Source: Euglena gracilis
Lineage: Eukaryota; Euglenida; Euglenophyceae; Euglenales
Reading direction: 5' to 3'
Assembly (NCBI GenBank): GCA_039621445.1
Contig: CP154955.1
Coordinates: forward strand, 59,799,564-59,863,563
DNA: 64,000 nucleotides
Positions 34,901 to 40,917 of the stretch are shown here, one piece after another. Under the pieces are notes generated by a model. That model was not told the origin of the DNA and ran no database searches. It was given only the letters and a program-made list of their open reading frames with translations. Position numbers and translations under genes: made by a program. The number at the start of each line of letters is the position of its first letter. The stretch's first letter is position 1.

Positions 34901-36335
34901 AACTGCCCCAGGATCTTGGGAGGGAAGGTTTTTTGGTCCGGCATTTTCGGCCAGGCCAAAAATGACCCAGACTGTGCCACTGTTTCGTTGGGGGGTCCCT
35001 TCCCTTCCTGGACCGGGGGGGGGTCCACCCACCCCCCACTTGCCCCTATCCTTATGTCGAATGCTGCTTGGACCCCCCAAATTTAAGACTCAATGATAAG
35101 ACCCCCCCCTGGAAGTTTCCAGCAATGGAACGAAAAATCAGACCCGGGTCCTATTTTTCGGGAGGCTGTCGTTCTTGGGGACCTTGGGCGGGGGAGGCGG
35201 TGGGCATGATTCTGTCCTTCTTTTCCATGTGGGCACTGTGTGAGGGGAATGTAATAATAATATAAAAATATATAATAAATTTTGTTTTCTCCTTTTTTAA
35301 AAAAAAACTAAGAACCCCCCAACCAAAGCCTCAGTTTCCCCGCAATTTTTTCTGCCAATTTGCAGTTTTCTTGAAGGCCTTTGATATCAACCCCACCTGC
35401 CAAAGGCTTGTTCAGGGTTTGAATGGGGTCAGAATTCAAAAGTCAAAGATTTATTTTTGGTGATGTTGGCAGGAGCGGGATATTAAAGTTTCGGGGACCG
35501 ACATTATTCGCTGAGATGCTTTTTCGCCCCATTTTCCCAGCTAATTTTTGGTTGAATTTCTTGGGACAGGATTTATTGCTTTATTTATTATCAATTTCTG
35601 ATTATGTATGCTTTATTTTTATTTATATATTATTGTTATTTTTTGCATTATTGTATTATTTATTTATTATGTATTATTATTATTATTTACTCATTGTATT
35701 ATTTATTTTATTAGTAAACCCCCCCAAATACAAAACCCCCCCAGTTTTATATTTGGGCGGAAATTTCAAGACCCCACGGGGGGTTTTATATTTGGGGGGA
35801 GGTTTATATTCGGTTGGAGAATCAACTTCTTGGCGGGATCCAGTAGTCACTTTTCGGTCCAAAATCACAAATATGCCCACCCTTGGGGGTCCAAAAATTT
35901 CATTTTTCGGGCGAAGGAGCAATTTTCACACGTTTTTGGTAAAAATTGCTCCCAAATCTGCCAAAAATCACAATTTCAGGAGAGATTTTGTCGAAGTTTT
36001 TTACTTCCGGCACTTCGCGCCGGAGGGGGGGGGTTTATATTCGGGCGGGATTTCAAGGTCCTCAGGGGGGATTTATATTTGGGGGGGGTTTGTATTTGGG
36101 GGGGTTTATTATTTATTTATGTTTTACTTGTGCACTCTAATTGCCCTCACCCCCCCCCCCAACCGCCACCTTTTCCCGCATTGGCAGGCTGAGCGCCGAC
36201 CCCGGCCACAAGGGCCCCGCCGCCGCCGCCGCCACCGCCCCGACCGCCATCCGCTGGGCCGAGCTGTTCGCCCACTTCAGCGCGGTGCAGCAGAAGTCCG
36301 CCGGCCCCCCCGCCCTGCCCCCCGGTGTCTCCTGA
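10855..36335 (+). CDS. VAC14: VAC14 homologue, PIKfyve/Fab1 complex scaffold (about 21 exons)
   Basis: The conceptual protein is VAC14, the HEAT-repeat scaffold that binds the Fab1/PIKfyve lipid kinase and the Fig4 phosphatase on endosome or vacuole membranes and controls PI(3,5)P2. Pieces matching the family occur in the right order on one strand: N-terminal HEAT repeats (exons 1-9), a central repeat block (10-13) and the conserved C-terminal VAC14 domain (14-21). Most exon joins keep reading phase with GT-AG sites. My exons are 10855-10959, 13159-13286, 13478-13645, 14808-14908, 15495-15601, 16737-16869, 17435-17517, 21343-21471, 24568-24692, 25035-25120, 25490-25609, 26535-26606, 27135-27243, 27976-28040, 28612-28719, 28990-29059, 29627-29699, 31801-31855, 32301-~32346, ~33421-33481 and 36188-36335. 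These sum to about 695 codons, against roughly 780 for the animal protein; the linkers are short. Phase does not close between exons 1 and 2, and junctions 16/17 and 19/20 are uncertain, so small exons may be missing. Confidence 0.9.
13159..13286 (+). CDS. VAC14: VAC14 exon 2 or 3
   Basis: It encodes [17 protein letters not shown], a VAC14 signature (S-RKGGL-GLAA--IAL in animals). The donor is ACG|GTGTGT in phase 0. Every acceptor upstream gives phase 1 and exon 1 ends in phase 0, so one short exon between them is probably unrecognised. The start could also be 13183. Confidence 0.8.
13478..13645 (+). CDS. VAC14: VAC14 HEAT-repeat exon (168 nt)
   Basis: It encodes [19 protein letters not shown] followed by [14 protein letters not shown], the best conserved VAC14 HEAT repeat. 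The acceptor is GTTGCAG|GAG and the donor CAAG|GTCC, both phase 0. Confidence 0.92.
14359..14607 (+). mobile_element. MITE, CAGGCTTCTT family, exact 8-bp TSD
   Basis: This 249-bp element has terminal inverted repeats CAGGCTTCTTTTTAAG / CTTAAAAAGAAGCCTG. It is flanked by the exact duplication GTTTGAAG (14351-14358 and 14608-14615). The interior has C8+/G8+ runs and a core GCGCTGGGTATACC...CGGCGCAAAGCGCCG. It lies in a VAC14 intron. The 8-bp TSD is typical of hAT-type elements, but no transposase is encoded. Confidence 0.9.
14808..14908 (+). CDS. VAC14: VAC14 exon (DRLIKDI segment)
   Basis: It begins [11 protein letters not shown] and contains [14 protein letters not shown], equivalent to the animal 'ELLDRLLKDIVTES' segment. 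It ends GCC AA|GTGTTG in phase 2, and the next exon supplies G to give the K-F junction. Confidence 0.92.
15495..15601 (+). CDS. VAC14: VAC14 exon (NNPYIRQF segment)
   Basis: It encodes [11 protein letters not shown] then [17 protein letters not shown], the family's R-F-x-x-S-W repeat. The acceptor is ATCACAG|G. The donor TGGG|GTTCCC is phase 1. Confidence 0.92.
16060..16322 (+). mobile_element. MITE, CAGGGCGGTCC family, truncated left end
   Basis: It has the interior GCGATGGTGCAAGGATGCCAG and the right end ACGGACCACCCTG; the left TIR is missing. It is in a VAC14 intron. Confidence 0.65.
16737..16869 (+). CDS. VAC14: VAC14 exon (LPEFLDGLF segment)
   Basis: It encodes [20 protein letters not shown], matching the 'YLPE-LDGLF--L-D---EI' VAC14 motif. 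The acceptor CACACCAG fits the phase-1 donor before it, and the donor AACCG|GTGTGG is phase 2. A G/C-rich TIR element sits 83 nt downstream in the following intron. Confidence 0.92.
16953..17245 (+). mobile_element. MITE, CAGGCTTCTT family, exact 8-bp TSD
   Basis: This second copy, in a VAC14 intron, has left end CAGGCTTCCTTTTAAG and right end CTTAAAAAGAAACCTG. It is flanked by the exact duplication ATGTGGGC (16945-16952 and 17246-17253). The internal core is nearly identical to the 14.36-kb copy; G-run lengths differ. Confidence 0.9.
17435..17517 (+). CDS. VAC14: VAC14 exon (ILIAHC segment)
   Basis: It encodes [20 protein letters not shown] then IAHCASK, equivalent to the animal helix ending in 'ILVIHC'. 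The acceptor is CCTGGCAG|G and the donor AAAG|GTCTGA, phase 1. Confidence 0.88.
19005..20140 (+). repeat. About 1.1-kb repeat with internal ~190-bp units
   Basis: It lies in VAC14 intron 7. Units carry GGCCCGAGTTACGGCCATTT, CAAAATATCTCGAAAATGAA-GCAAAATCAAAG and GAATGCCCTATCCAACC, repeated about three times with divergence. One end has CCCTTTATGGGTAAGAGCG. An inverted copy is at 50130-51620 and a partial copy at 34220-34600. Confidence 0.75.
21343..21471 (+). CDS. VAC14: VAC14 exon ([10 protein letters not shown] segment)
   Basis: It encodes [10 protein letters not shown] followed by [20 protein letters not shown] and FPCISDKEE, the repeat that in animals reads 'W-REF--LAGR--LPY'. The acceptor is CCGCAG|AG and the donor AGGAGG|GTGTGC. 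The intron before it (17518-21342) is long and contains the 19-20.1 kb repeat. Confidence 0.9.
22032..23356. mobile_element. TIR element with ...GGCAGCCAGATTCTCAATG ends
   Basis: The left end carries two nested hairpins (ATGGCAGCAAG...CTTGCTGCCAT, then TTGCAGCCAGATTCTTAATG). The right end carries CATTGAGAATCTGGCTGCC, the inverse. Between them, minus-strand frames such as [20 protein letters not shown] (22584-22826) and the overlapping one at 22727-22963 look like a frameshifted coding relic. It is in VAC14 intron 8. Confidence 0.55.
24166..24476 (+). mobile_element. MITE, CAGGGCGGTCC family
   Basis: The left end is AGGGAGTCCACAAGGGACGGG, with the interior GATGGGCGATGGTCCAAGG and right end AAAGACCACCCTG. 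It lies in the VAC14 intron just upstream of the 24568 exon. Confidence 0.7.
24568..24692 (+). CDS. VAC14: VAC14 exon (NDALATLMK segment)
   Basis: It encodes [19 protein letters not shown] and continues to LQEMLVRSE. The join to the previous exon (G + CC) restores an EEA-I-R reading that fits the animal '-IKE-AN--N-SLM-L-' helix. The donor is GGAG|GTTTGC, phase 0. Confidence 0.85.
25035..25120 (+). CDS. VAC14: VAC14 exon (TRIATLHWI segment)
   Basis: It encodes [20 protein letters not shown] then LVLAHFGEL, the family's 'TRIA-L-W---L' start of the central block. The donor GAGCT|GTTCCC is phase 2 and closes with the next exon. See the finding on intron 10. Confidence 0.88.
25314..25420 (+). 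repeat. Dispersed GCTTCTTGTCTGTTTGTGG repeat
   Basis: A copy of the repeat at 40686, inside VAC14 intron 10, 70 bp upstream of the next exon. Confidence 0.7.
25490..25609 (+). CDS. VAC14: VAC14 exon (LLLKTLSD segment)
   Basis: It encodes [20 protein letters not shown] then [14 protein letters not shown], equal to the animal 'LL-TLSD-SDEV-L-DLEVLAEI' motif. The acceptor is GGCAGCAG|C and the donor AAGAA|GTGTGC, phase 2. Confidence 0.92.
26535..26606 (+). CDS. VAC14: VAC14 exon (LHDLVDLLK segment)
   Basis: This 72-nt exon encodes [21 protein letters not shown], the 'F---LV-LL----KLLE-RG' helix of the family. The acceptor is GCTCCAG|A and the donor TTTCT|GTACCT, phase 2. Confidence 0.85.
27135..27243 (+). 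CDS. VAC14: VAC14 exon ([10 protein letters not shown] segment)
   Basis: It encodes [20 protein letters not shown] then AAILREEP, almost the animal 'IIRQLCLLLNAE' sequence. The donor is CCG|GTGCCT, phase 0. Confidence 0.93.
27976..28040 (+). CDS. VAC14: VAC14 exon ([10 protein letters not shown] segment)
   Basis: It encodes [17 protein letters not shown], the start of the C-terminal VAC14 domain ('FAS-MV--LN-ILLTS'). The donor CTTCCT|GTATGG is phase 2 and adds a few residues before the next exon. An alternating purine/pyrimidine tract starts 43 nt downstream. Confidence 0.85.
28084..28358. repeat. Alternating purine-pyrimidine tract (CA/TA)
   Basis: About 275 bp of ACATAT, TATGTA, CACACA and TGTGTG units in a VAC14 intron, almost strictly alternating R-Y. 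Such DNA favours Z-form and cruciforms. Confidence 0.9.
28612..28719 (+). CDS. VAC14: VAC14 exon ([10 protein letters not shown] segment)
   Basis: It encodes [13 protein letters not shown] and [11 protein letters not shown], matching animal 'LTSTELFQLR' and 'NLFCCLYRSWC'. The donor is TGCTG|GTGTGT, so the intron begins directly with a (GT)n run. Confidence 0.9.
28990..29059 (+). CDS. VAC14: VAC14 exon ([10 protein letters not shown] segment)
   Basis: It encodes [20 protein letters not shown], the animal 'NPV-TVSLCFL--NY-HAYDL' motif. The acceptor is TTTGTGCAG|G and the donor probably CCCTC|GTCTGC, phase 0. Confidence 0.92.
29169..29487 (+). mobile_element. MITE, CAGGGCGGTCC family
   Basis: The left TIR CAGGGCGGTCCTTAAGGGAC and the conserved interior are intact. 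The right end (CTTAAGAATCGCCGCC) has diverged and no target duplication is clear. It lies in the VAC14 intron before the [10 protein letters not shown] exon. Confidence 0.75.
29627..29699 (+). CDS. VAC14: VAC14 exon ([10 protein letters not shown] segment)
   Basis: It encodes [20 protein letters not shown], the strongest family signature ('VTVDFL-E-DKLVQLIE-PIF'). The donor GCCC|GTGTGA is phase 1. The start is uncertain: AG|ATG at 29627 keeps phase, but a short segment expected between HAYTL and the VTV motif is missing. Confidence 0.92.
31150..31440 (+). mobile_element. Diverged relative of the CAGGCTTCTT MITE
   Basis: It has the same architecture as the 14.36-kb element: G run, GTGGGTGGGTC, a CTGGGTTATACTTTTCAGCGCC core, GGCGCC...AATTTTTG, a C run, and a terminal CTTTAAAAAACCC. 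The ends have diverged and I see no target duplication. It is in VAC14 intron 17. Confidence 0.6.
31801..31855 (+). CDS. VAC14: VAC14 exon 18, ends inside a transposon TIR
   Basis: It encodes [16 protein letters not shown] and then T-R. The acceptor is TTTTCGCCAG. The donor CAG|GTTTCT is the first six-plus bases of a transposon TIR; the last 11 exonic bases are the target-site duplication GTGAAGAC plus CAG from the element. Confidence 0.85.
31853..32307 (+). mobile_element. Domesticated TIR element forming VAC14 intron 18
   Basis: The element is flanked by the exact 8-bp direct repeat GTGAAGAC (31845-31852 and 32308-32315), which is coding sequence. Its left end CAGGTTTCTTTTTAAG differs by one base from the TIR CAGGCTTCTTTTTAAG of the family at 14.36, 16.95 and 52.84 kb. 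Its right end ACAGAAGCCTG also matches that TIR. The first substitution (C to T) creates the intron GT, and a change to C creates the CAG acceptor. The interior holds the family's GGCGC...AAGGC-type core plus a nested repeat (32108-32222) also seen at 25.31 and 40.69 kb. Confidence 0.85.
32301..32346 (+). CDS. VAC14: VAC14 exon 19, begins inside a transposon TIR
   Basis: After AAACAG| it reads AAGCCTG (end of the element) and GTGAAGAC (second copy of the target site), then [13 protein letters not shown], the animal 'YLIKALYGLLMLLPQ'. The 3' end is not resolved: no GT follows the P codon closely; the nearest in-phase donor is CCA|GTCAAG near 32390. Confidence 0.8.
33421..33481 (+). CDS. VAC14: VAC14 exon 20 ([12 protein letters not shown] segment)
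   Basis: It encodes [15 protein letters not shown], the animal 'QSSAF-LLSHRL-CV' motif. The donor AGCGT|GTCCAC is phase 2 and joins cleanly to the last exon. The acceptor is either GGAAAG|GC at 33420 or CACCAG|TCC at 33440. Confidence 0.82.
33571..33875 (+). mobile_element. MITE, CAGGGCGGTCC family, exact 8-bp TSD
   Basis: This 305-bp element starts CAGGGCGGTCC and ends GGACCGCCCTG. It is flanked by the exact duplication ACGGGTGC (33563-33570 and 33876-33883) and lies in VAC14 intron 20. The family carries a conserved interior GGATGGGCGATGGTCCAAGG-ATGCCAG. I see further partial or full copies near 225-450, 6890-6990, 12105-12260, 15090-15262, 16060-16322, 20857-20980, 21030-21240, 21810-21985, 24166-24476, 29169-29487, 30000-30180, 33120-33350, 35400-35580, 37500-37676, 41100-41360, 42230-42400, 43085-43402, 44390-44620, 46010-46232, 49736-50000 and 60355-60560. 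CAGGG ends plus 8-bp duplications point to a non-autonomous hAT family. On the minus strand it also contains a tRNA B-box-like GTTCGACCCC, so a SINE ancestry for the interior is possible. Confidence 0.88.
34220..34600 (+). repeat. Partial copy of the 19-kb repeat
   Basis: It contains the diagnostic GCCCTTGGAATGCCCTATCC and AGCAAAATCAAAG blocks twice. It is in the last VAC14 intron. Confidence 0.7.
35716..36115. mobile_element. CCCCAAATATAAA foldback elements (two)
   Basis: Within the last VAC14 intron, arms AACCCCCCCAAATACAAAAC / GTTTTATATTTGGGGGGAGG (35716-35812) and a related pair (36035-36115) frame about 220 bp of other sequence. They are relatives of the element at 6519. Confidence 0.6.
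36188..36335 (+). CDS. VAC14: VAC14 last exon with stop codon
   Basis: It encodes LSADPGHKG, a five-alanine run, then [16 protein letters not shown] and ends PPGVS-stop. The W-A-E-L-F-x-H-F-x-x-V-Q pattern is the animal C-terminal 'YAELLQHFEKVQ' motif. The animal protein continues with a basic tail ending in a PDZ-type VL motif; that tail is absent here. Confidence 0.85.
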
Positions 36336-36797
36336 GAGCCTGCCCGGAGCACACCCTGACCACCCCCCCACACATCGTCCCCTGTCGGGTGATAGTCGAC
36401 TTCGTCAAATAGTCCCTGGAAGACAATTGCTCAAGGCATTGCGCAGTTTCCACATGCAAGGATGCCCCCCTTGCCCTGCCCCCTTATTTGGCGGCTTGTG
36501 AAAATATAGATGTAATACACAAACACGGATGAAATACAAATGCAGTCTGACCATTTTTGGTTTTTTGAATTGTTTTTTTTTGCTAACAGAAACTGTTAAA
36601 AAAACACCACCGGTTTCCCTGACGTTTTAAATCTTCCCACATTTTTTCTTCAAAAATCAAAGTTTTCCCATGATGAACTTTTTCCCCATGATTCCCCCTT
36701 GTCGTTTTCGCTTTGGGGTTTTTTTTAAAAAAAAAGTGGGTGGGTGGGTTTGGGTCTGGGAAAAAGTGCCCCCCGGGGGTCACTAAATGAATCTATG

Positions 36798-37200
36798 GTC
36801 TGTACAAAACTGACGGGAAACAAAAATGATGGGGAAAAAATTGACGGGAAAATGATGGCAGTATCTGGCTTTGCAATTTTAATGATGGGATAATTTAACT
36901 TTTCACAGGAATTTCCCACCTGTGAGGAACGATCAGCAAAAGGTCAACTCAAAATTTCAAAGAAAAATGGTTGGGTGTCTTTTTTGTGATTTTTCATTTC
37001 AAAAAAAAATGACCGTATTGACCATATGACCATATCGAAAATTGACCATCTTTTTTGTGTGTGAAATTTGATTACGTCTGAATGCGGCTCCCCCAAAAAG
37101 GGCGTAGAAAAGGTACAAGGGGAAAAATGACGTAAAAGAATGATGTGAAAATTTTGATGTTTTCCCATCATTTTTGTTTCCCGTCATTTTTTTTTCAGAC
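36798..37200. mobile_element. TIR element, GTCTG...GACGGGAAACAAAAATG ends
   Basis: The left end (GTCTGTACAAAACTGACGGG-AAACAAAAATGATGGGG) and the right end (CCCATCATTTTTGTTTCCCG-TC...CAGAC) are about 38-bp inverted repeats 400 bp apart. The interior has ATGATGGGA/TGACGGG repeats. No target duplication seen. It lies downstream of VAC14. Confidence 0.75.
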
Positions 37201-37676
37201 TGTAATTGGATTTGGTTTCATTGTCCAAAATTTCAATAATCCAGAGGCGTTCTTTGCAAAGGGGGATCCTCAATCTGTGATAGTGTGCGTTTTCAAGATC
37301 TTAACTTTTGCCTTTCAATGTATTGTTCATTACTTTCACTGCAGTATCATTGCAATTATTTGTCATTTTTTGTCCATCGTGATTATTGTTTTGCTTTTTC
37401 ACCATCGTACAATTCTTGCATAATTGACAATAACGCTGGAATTCACCTTACTATTAATGTTGGTTGCACTATCCACTATCCAATCCCCGCCCAATGGCAG
37501 GAGTGTCGTCGGTGTTCGTTCTGGTGATGGTGCAAAGGTACCAGAAATCACATTCCCCCCGAAATCGACCTATTTTTTGCCGAACTATTGGCCACGTTTG
37601 GGACCATTTTGCTTGCGGATTTTGCCTTGAATGTGCCGGGACGGAACCTTTTTTCCCCCGTCTAGGACCGCCCTGT

Positions 37677-37975
37677 GCTTTGCCCCGGCACCCTCCTCGC
37701 CCGCCACGCCTTCCTCTGTACTCCCCACAGCAGGTCACTCCCCCCCGCTCCGTGCCACCCCGTCACCGCCTCAACTCGGGGCCGCTGCGTCCCCTGGCTC
37801 CGGCGCTGCCTCTGGCTCCTGGCCCTTCCGCCCCCGCTGGGCCGCCGCGGCCAGCCGAGTCCCTTGGCCTGCCGTGAATCGACTGCAATTGCCGCCGCCC
37901 CTGCCGCGTCCGCCAGCGCCATTCTCCAGAACACGGCCGGGCTCCTTCCGGCCCCTCCAGAAGGGCATTTTGATG
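37677..37975. other. GC-rich island, possible exon, strand unknown
   Basis: About 300 bp of high-GC sequence free of homopolymer runs starts directly at the right end of a CAGGGCGGTCC MITE. Long frames are open on both strands (minus frame begins MTASKCPSGGAGRSPAVFWR). It is 1.3 kb past the VAC14 stop. No product recognised. Confidence 0.25.
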
Positions 37976-38448
37976 CAGTCAAGGCAGATTTTTTCCCCCC
38001 GAACCACCCACCATTGGACTCTCACCCTCCCCTCCCCCCCATGTGTTGGTTCCACTTCTCCTCGGGATCGTCCTTAAATCTAGTCGCCCCCGGCTGACAA
38101 ACTAAAGGGCAACTGACTCCCACCTGGAGGAGGGGAAATGAAGGCAGTTGATGATGACTGTGGCCAAACCTGTCAGGTGTGATTTTAATGCGACCCAGTG
38201 ATAGTGATGGATTAGTGTCATGCTGGCCATTTTCTCTTGGTCAGTTTAGGAGTCTGATTGCCAGTAAACCCCCAGGGTGTTTGGTATTGCTGCCCAAAGA
38301 TAAAGCCTTCCCCCCCTGACATGGAGCCAGACGCTGGTGTCATTCAGGAAAAAGCAGAAGCTTTTTGGGTGGGTACAACTTTTTTTCACCAAAAATGTTC
38401 CATTTTGGATAACGATTGCACATTTCTGCGAAAAATAGGAGGTACACA

Positions 38449-39552
38449 TATATTGCAAAAACTGGCTCCTACACTAGACAAGTGTGGGGGGGGGTGGGGG
38501 GGTGTGTGGGGGGGGTGGGGGGGGGGTGGGGGGGGTGTGGGGGGGGGGTGTGGGGGGGGGTGGGGGGGGGGGGGGGGGGGGGGTGTGGGGGGGGGTATGG
38601 GGGGGGGGTATGGGGGGGGGTGTGGGGGGGGGTGTGGGGGGGGGTGTGGGGGGGGGGTATGTGGGGGGGGTGTGGGGGGGGGTGTGGGGGGGGGTGTGGG
38701 GGGGGTGTGGGGGGGTGGTGGGGGGGGTTGTGGGGGGTGGGTGGGGGGGGTGTGGGGGGGCGCAGGCCACTGGACCCCTCATCGGGGTAAATTTTTTGCA
38801 ACAATTCGCAGTGATAATGGGGGGGGCGGGGGGGGGGGGGGGGGTGCGGGGGGGGAGGGGGGGGCGCAGCCCCCCCCGCCCCCCCCGCCGCGGTGGCCGT
38901 AGGCCACCGGACCCCTCATCGGTGGCCGTGGGCCTGGGTAATGTCTGTCTGGGCTCCAATTTTTCACGGAAAAAACATACATTTTCATGAAAAAGGTACC
39001 AAAATTTTCAGGTTTCAGTTGTTTTCAGGAGTGGTGATAAAACTGCAAAGTCAAAAAAACTGCCCCAAATTTTGGCACACTCAAATTTTATTGACATTTT
39101 TTCTCTTGGCAAATTTTTGGTATTTCACCCATTTTTTTGCTTTAAAAAACCTACGACATTCAAAACTTTCAGAAAATTGTGAAATTAGGACGGTGTGGAA
39201 AAAAATGCGGTCTTGGACGGACCTCCAATTTGCCAACATAGGTCCCAAAATGGGTCCAAAATACCCCCGGCGCCGAACCCACAGTTGTCAAGGGTGGGGG
39301 GGGGTGTGGGGGGGGGTGTGGGGGGGGGTGTGGGGTGGGGTGTGGGGGGGGGTGTGGGGGGGGGGGGGTGTGAGGGGGTGTGTGGGGGGGGGGGGGGGGG
39401 GGGGGTGGGGGGGGGTGTGGGGGGGGGTGTGGGGGGGGGGGTGTGGGGGGGGGTGTGGGGGGGGGGGGGGGTGGGGGGTGGGGGGGGGGGGGTGTGGGGG
39501 GGGGGGTGTGGGGGTAAATGTCTAGTGTAGGGGCCAGTTTTTGCAATACCTC
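38449..39552. mobile_element. TIR element, TTGCAAAAACTGG family, opposite orientation
   Basis: This 1104-bp element has the same TIRs as 7494-8455 but an interior in inverse orientation (the unique block is at 38960-39290). It is flanked by the 10-bp direct repeat GAGGTACACA (38439-38448 and 39553-39562). The G-rich arms contain long arrays of GTGTGGGGGGG units. It is intergenic, between VAC14 and the TMX3-like gene. Confidence 0.85.
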
Positions 39553-40685
39553 GAGGTACACAACAAAAAATTGGGCATAAATTGGTATTTGGCCACAATT
39601 GAAGGCCGCCGAAGGTCATAGAGGCCACCCGAAAAAGTTTGATTTCCCCCCCCACAAATATAAAGCCCCCCCTGAGGGGCTTTATTATTTGGGGGGGGTT
39701 ATTCATCCTCACCTTGCAATCCCTTTCCCTGAGACAGATCATTTTTTTTGCCCTACCAACCAGTTAACCAGTTGCGGGTGTTCACTTTGCACAGTGAGGG
39801 ACGTCCCTAATTTGAAATTCAAAGATCGCAAACCATCCTTGCCCCTAGATTTTGTGGGTTTGAGAAACAGCAGAGATGTATTGATTTGTCCTGTCTTTCA
39901 TGCGCTCCTGTTTATTTTTTTTTGCATTCGTGACATCATAGATCTGTGTGTATTTTTCACGCCTGGGCAAAATCACAAAATCAGAGCACACCTTGTGTCT
40001 CGTCTGGGCCTTGCGTACCCGGGGATTTCGGCCACGAAGATCGGCCAAACTGTCAACGACCCAATGAGATACAGCCTGCCAGCCAGGCTTCTCTTAAAGA
40101 CCTGGGGGAGGGGGTCCCCCGCCCACCCAGATCGGCATGGGCAGGGGCTGAACAGGAACCCTGAATATCCCATGGTTTGTTGGGGGGGGTCAGGGGATTT
40201 TCAGTCAAAACTTTCCTCCAGCACCAAAATTTTTCCTTGTAAGGCCACTGTGCGTGGAGGGGCAGTCGACCTCTCCCCACCAGGCCTTTCCATCCAGTCC
40301 TGTTGACACGCTTTTTGTGCATATTTTTTTGCCATGCATCGAGCAGTTCTGCCCCTGCTTTATGTTGTTGAAACTGAACAAATTCAGTTTCAAAAATGCC
40401 ATCAAGGGCCAATATTTGCCACAGTTTCAGCAACTTTTGTGATTTTCTGGTTGTTTTTGAACATTTTCCGGCTATTTCTTCTCTTTTTTGGGTTGAGGCT
40501 TCCCGGAGGAGAGTGCCTGGGGGAACCGACACCAGTCGAAAATCGCAGTAAAGAATTGTGGTCAAGTATGGGCACTTCACCGGAATCTTTGTCCACCGCA
40601 ATTTTGTCCATTCTGTTGAAAGAAACCTGTTGCCTGTTCCCTGTTCCAGCGGCAGCCAAACCAATGGGCTGGTGCCCCCCCCTGT

Positions 40686-40790
40686 TGCACTAAGGCTTCT
40701 TGTCTGTTTATGGCCGCTTCTGGTCCAGTTTGTGTGGTGAGTGGCCAGAGACCCCTCACACCAGTGCTGTTGTGTTGCTCCCCCCCCCCG
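40686..40790 (+). repeat. Dispersed GCTTCTTGTCTGTTTATGG repeat
   Basis: About 100 bp is shared, with few differences, with 25314-25420 (VAC14 intron 10) and, inverted, with 32108-32222 (inside the intron-18 element). Here it ends about 20 bp before the TMX3-like start codon, so it may form the 5' leader. Confidence 0.75.
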
Positions 40791-40811
40791 GTCCTGTCCC
40801 CCAGCCACAGG

Positions 40812-40917
40812 ATGGCCCCCCGGTGGCTGCCACTGCTGCTGGCCGTGGTGTGGCTGCTTCCCGGCCCCCTCCACGCCAGCCCCGTCACTGTCCTGACCGA
40901 CGACAACCTGGTCTCCG
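40812..40917 (+). CDS. TMX3-like exon 1, signal peptide
   Basis: The ATG has A at -3 and G at +4. A hydrophobic leader (WLPLLLAVVWLL) is followed by a likely cleavage after LHA, then SPVTVLTDDNLVS. The donor is CTCCG|GTCTGT, phase 1. Confidence 0.78.

Noticed and set aside
35423-36412. 329-codon plus-strand frame
   Set aside because: Starts in a MITE, passes AT-rich intron DNA and covers the last VAC14 exon in the wrong frame.
38484-38990. Long Gly-rich and Pro-rich open frames over the G-run arrays (also 39169-39742, 7928-8428)
   Set aside because: They exist because (GTGGGGGGG)n has no stop codons in several frames; the same DNA is the arm of a TIR element.
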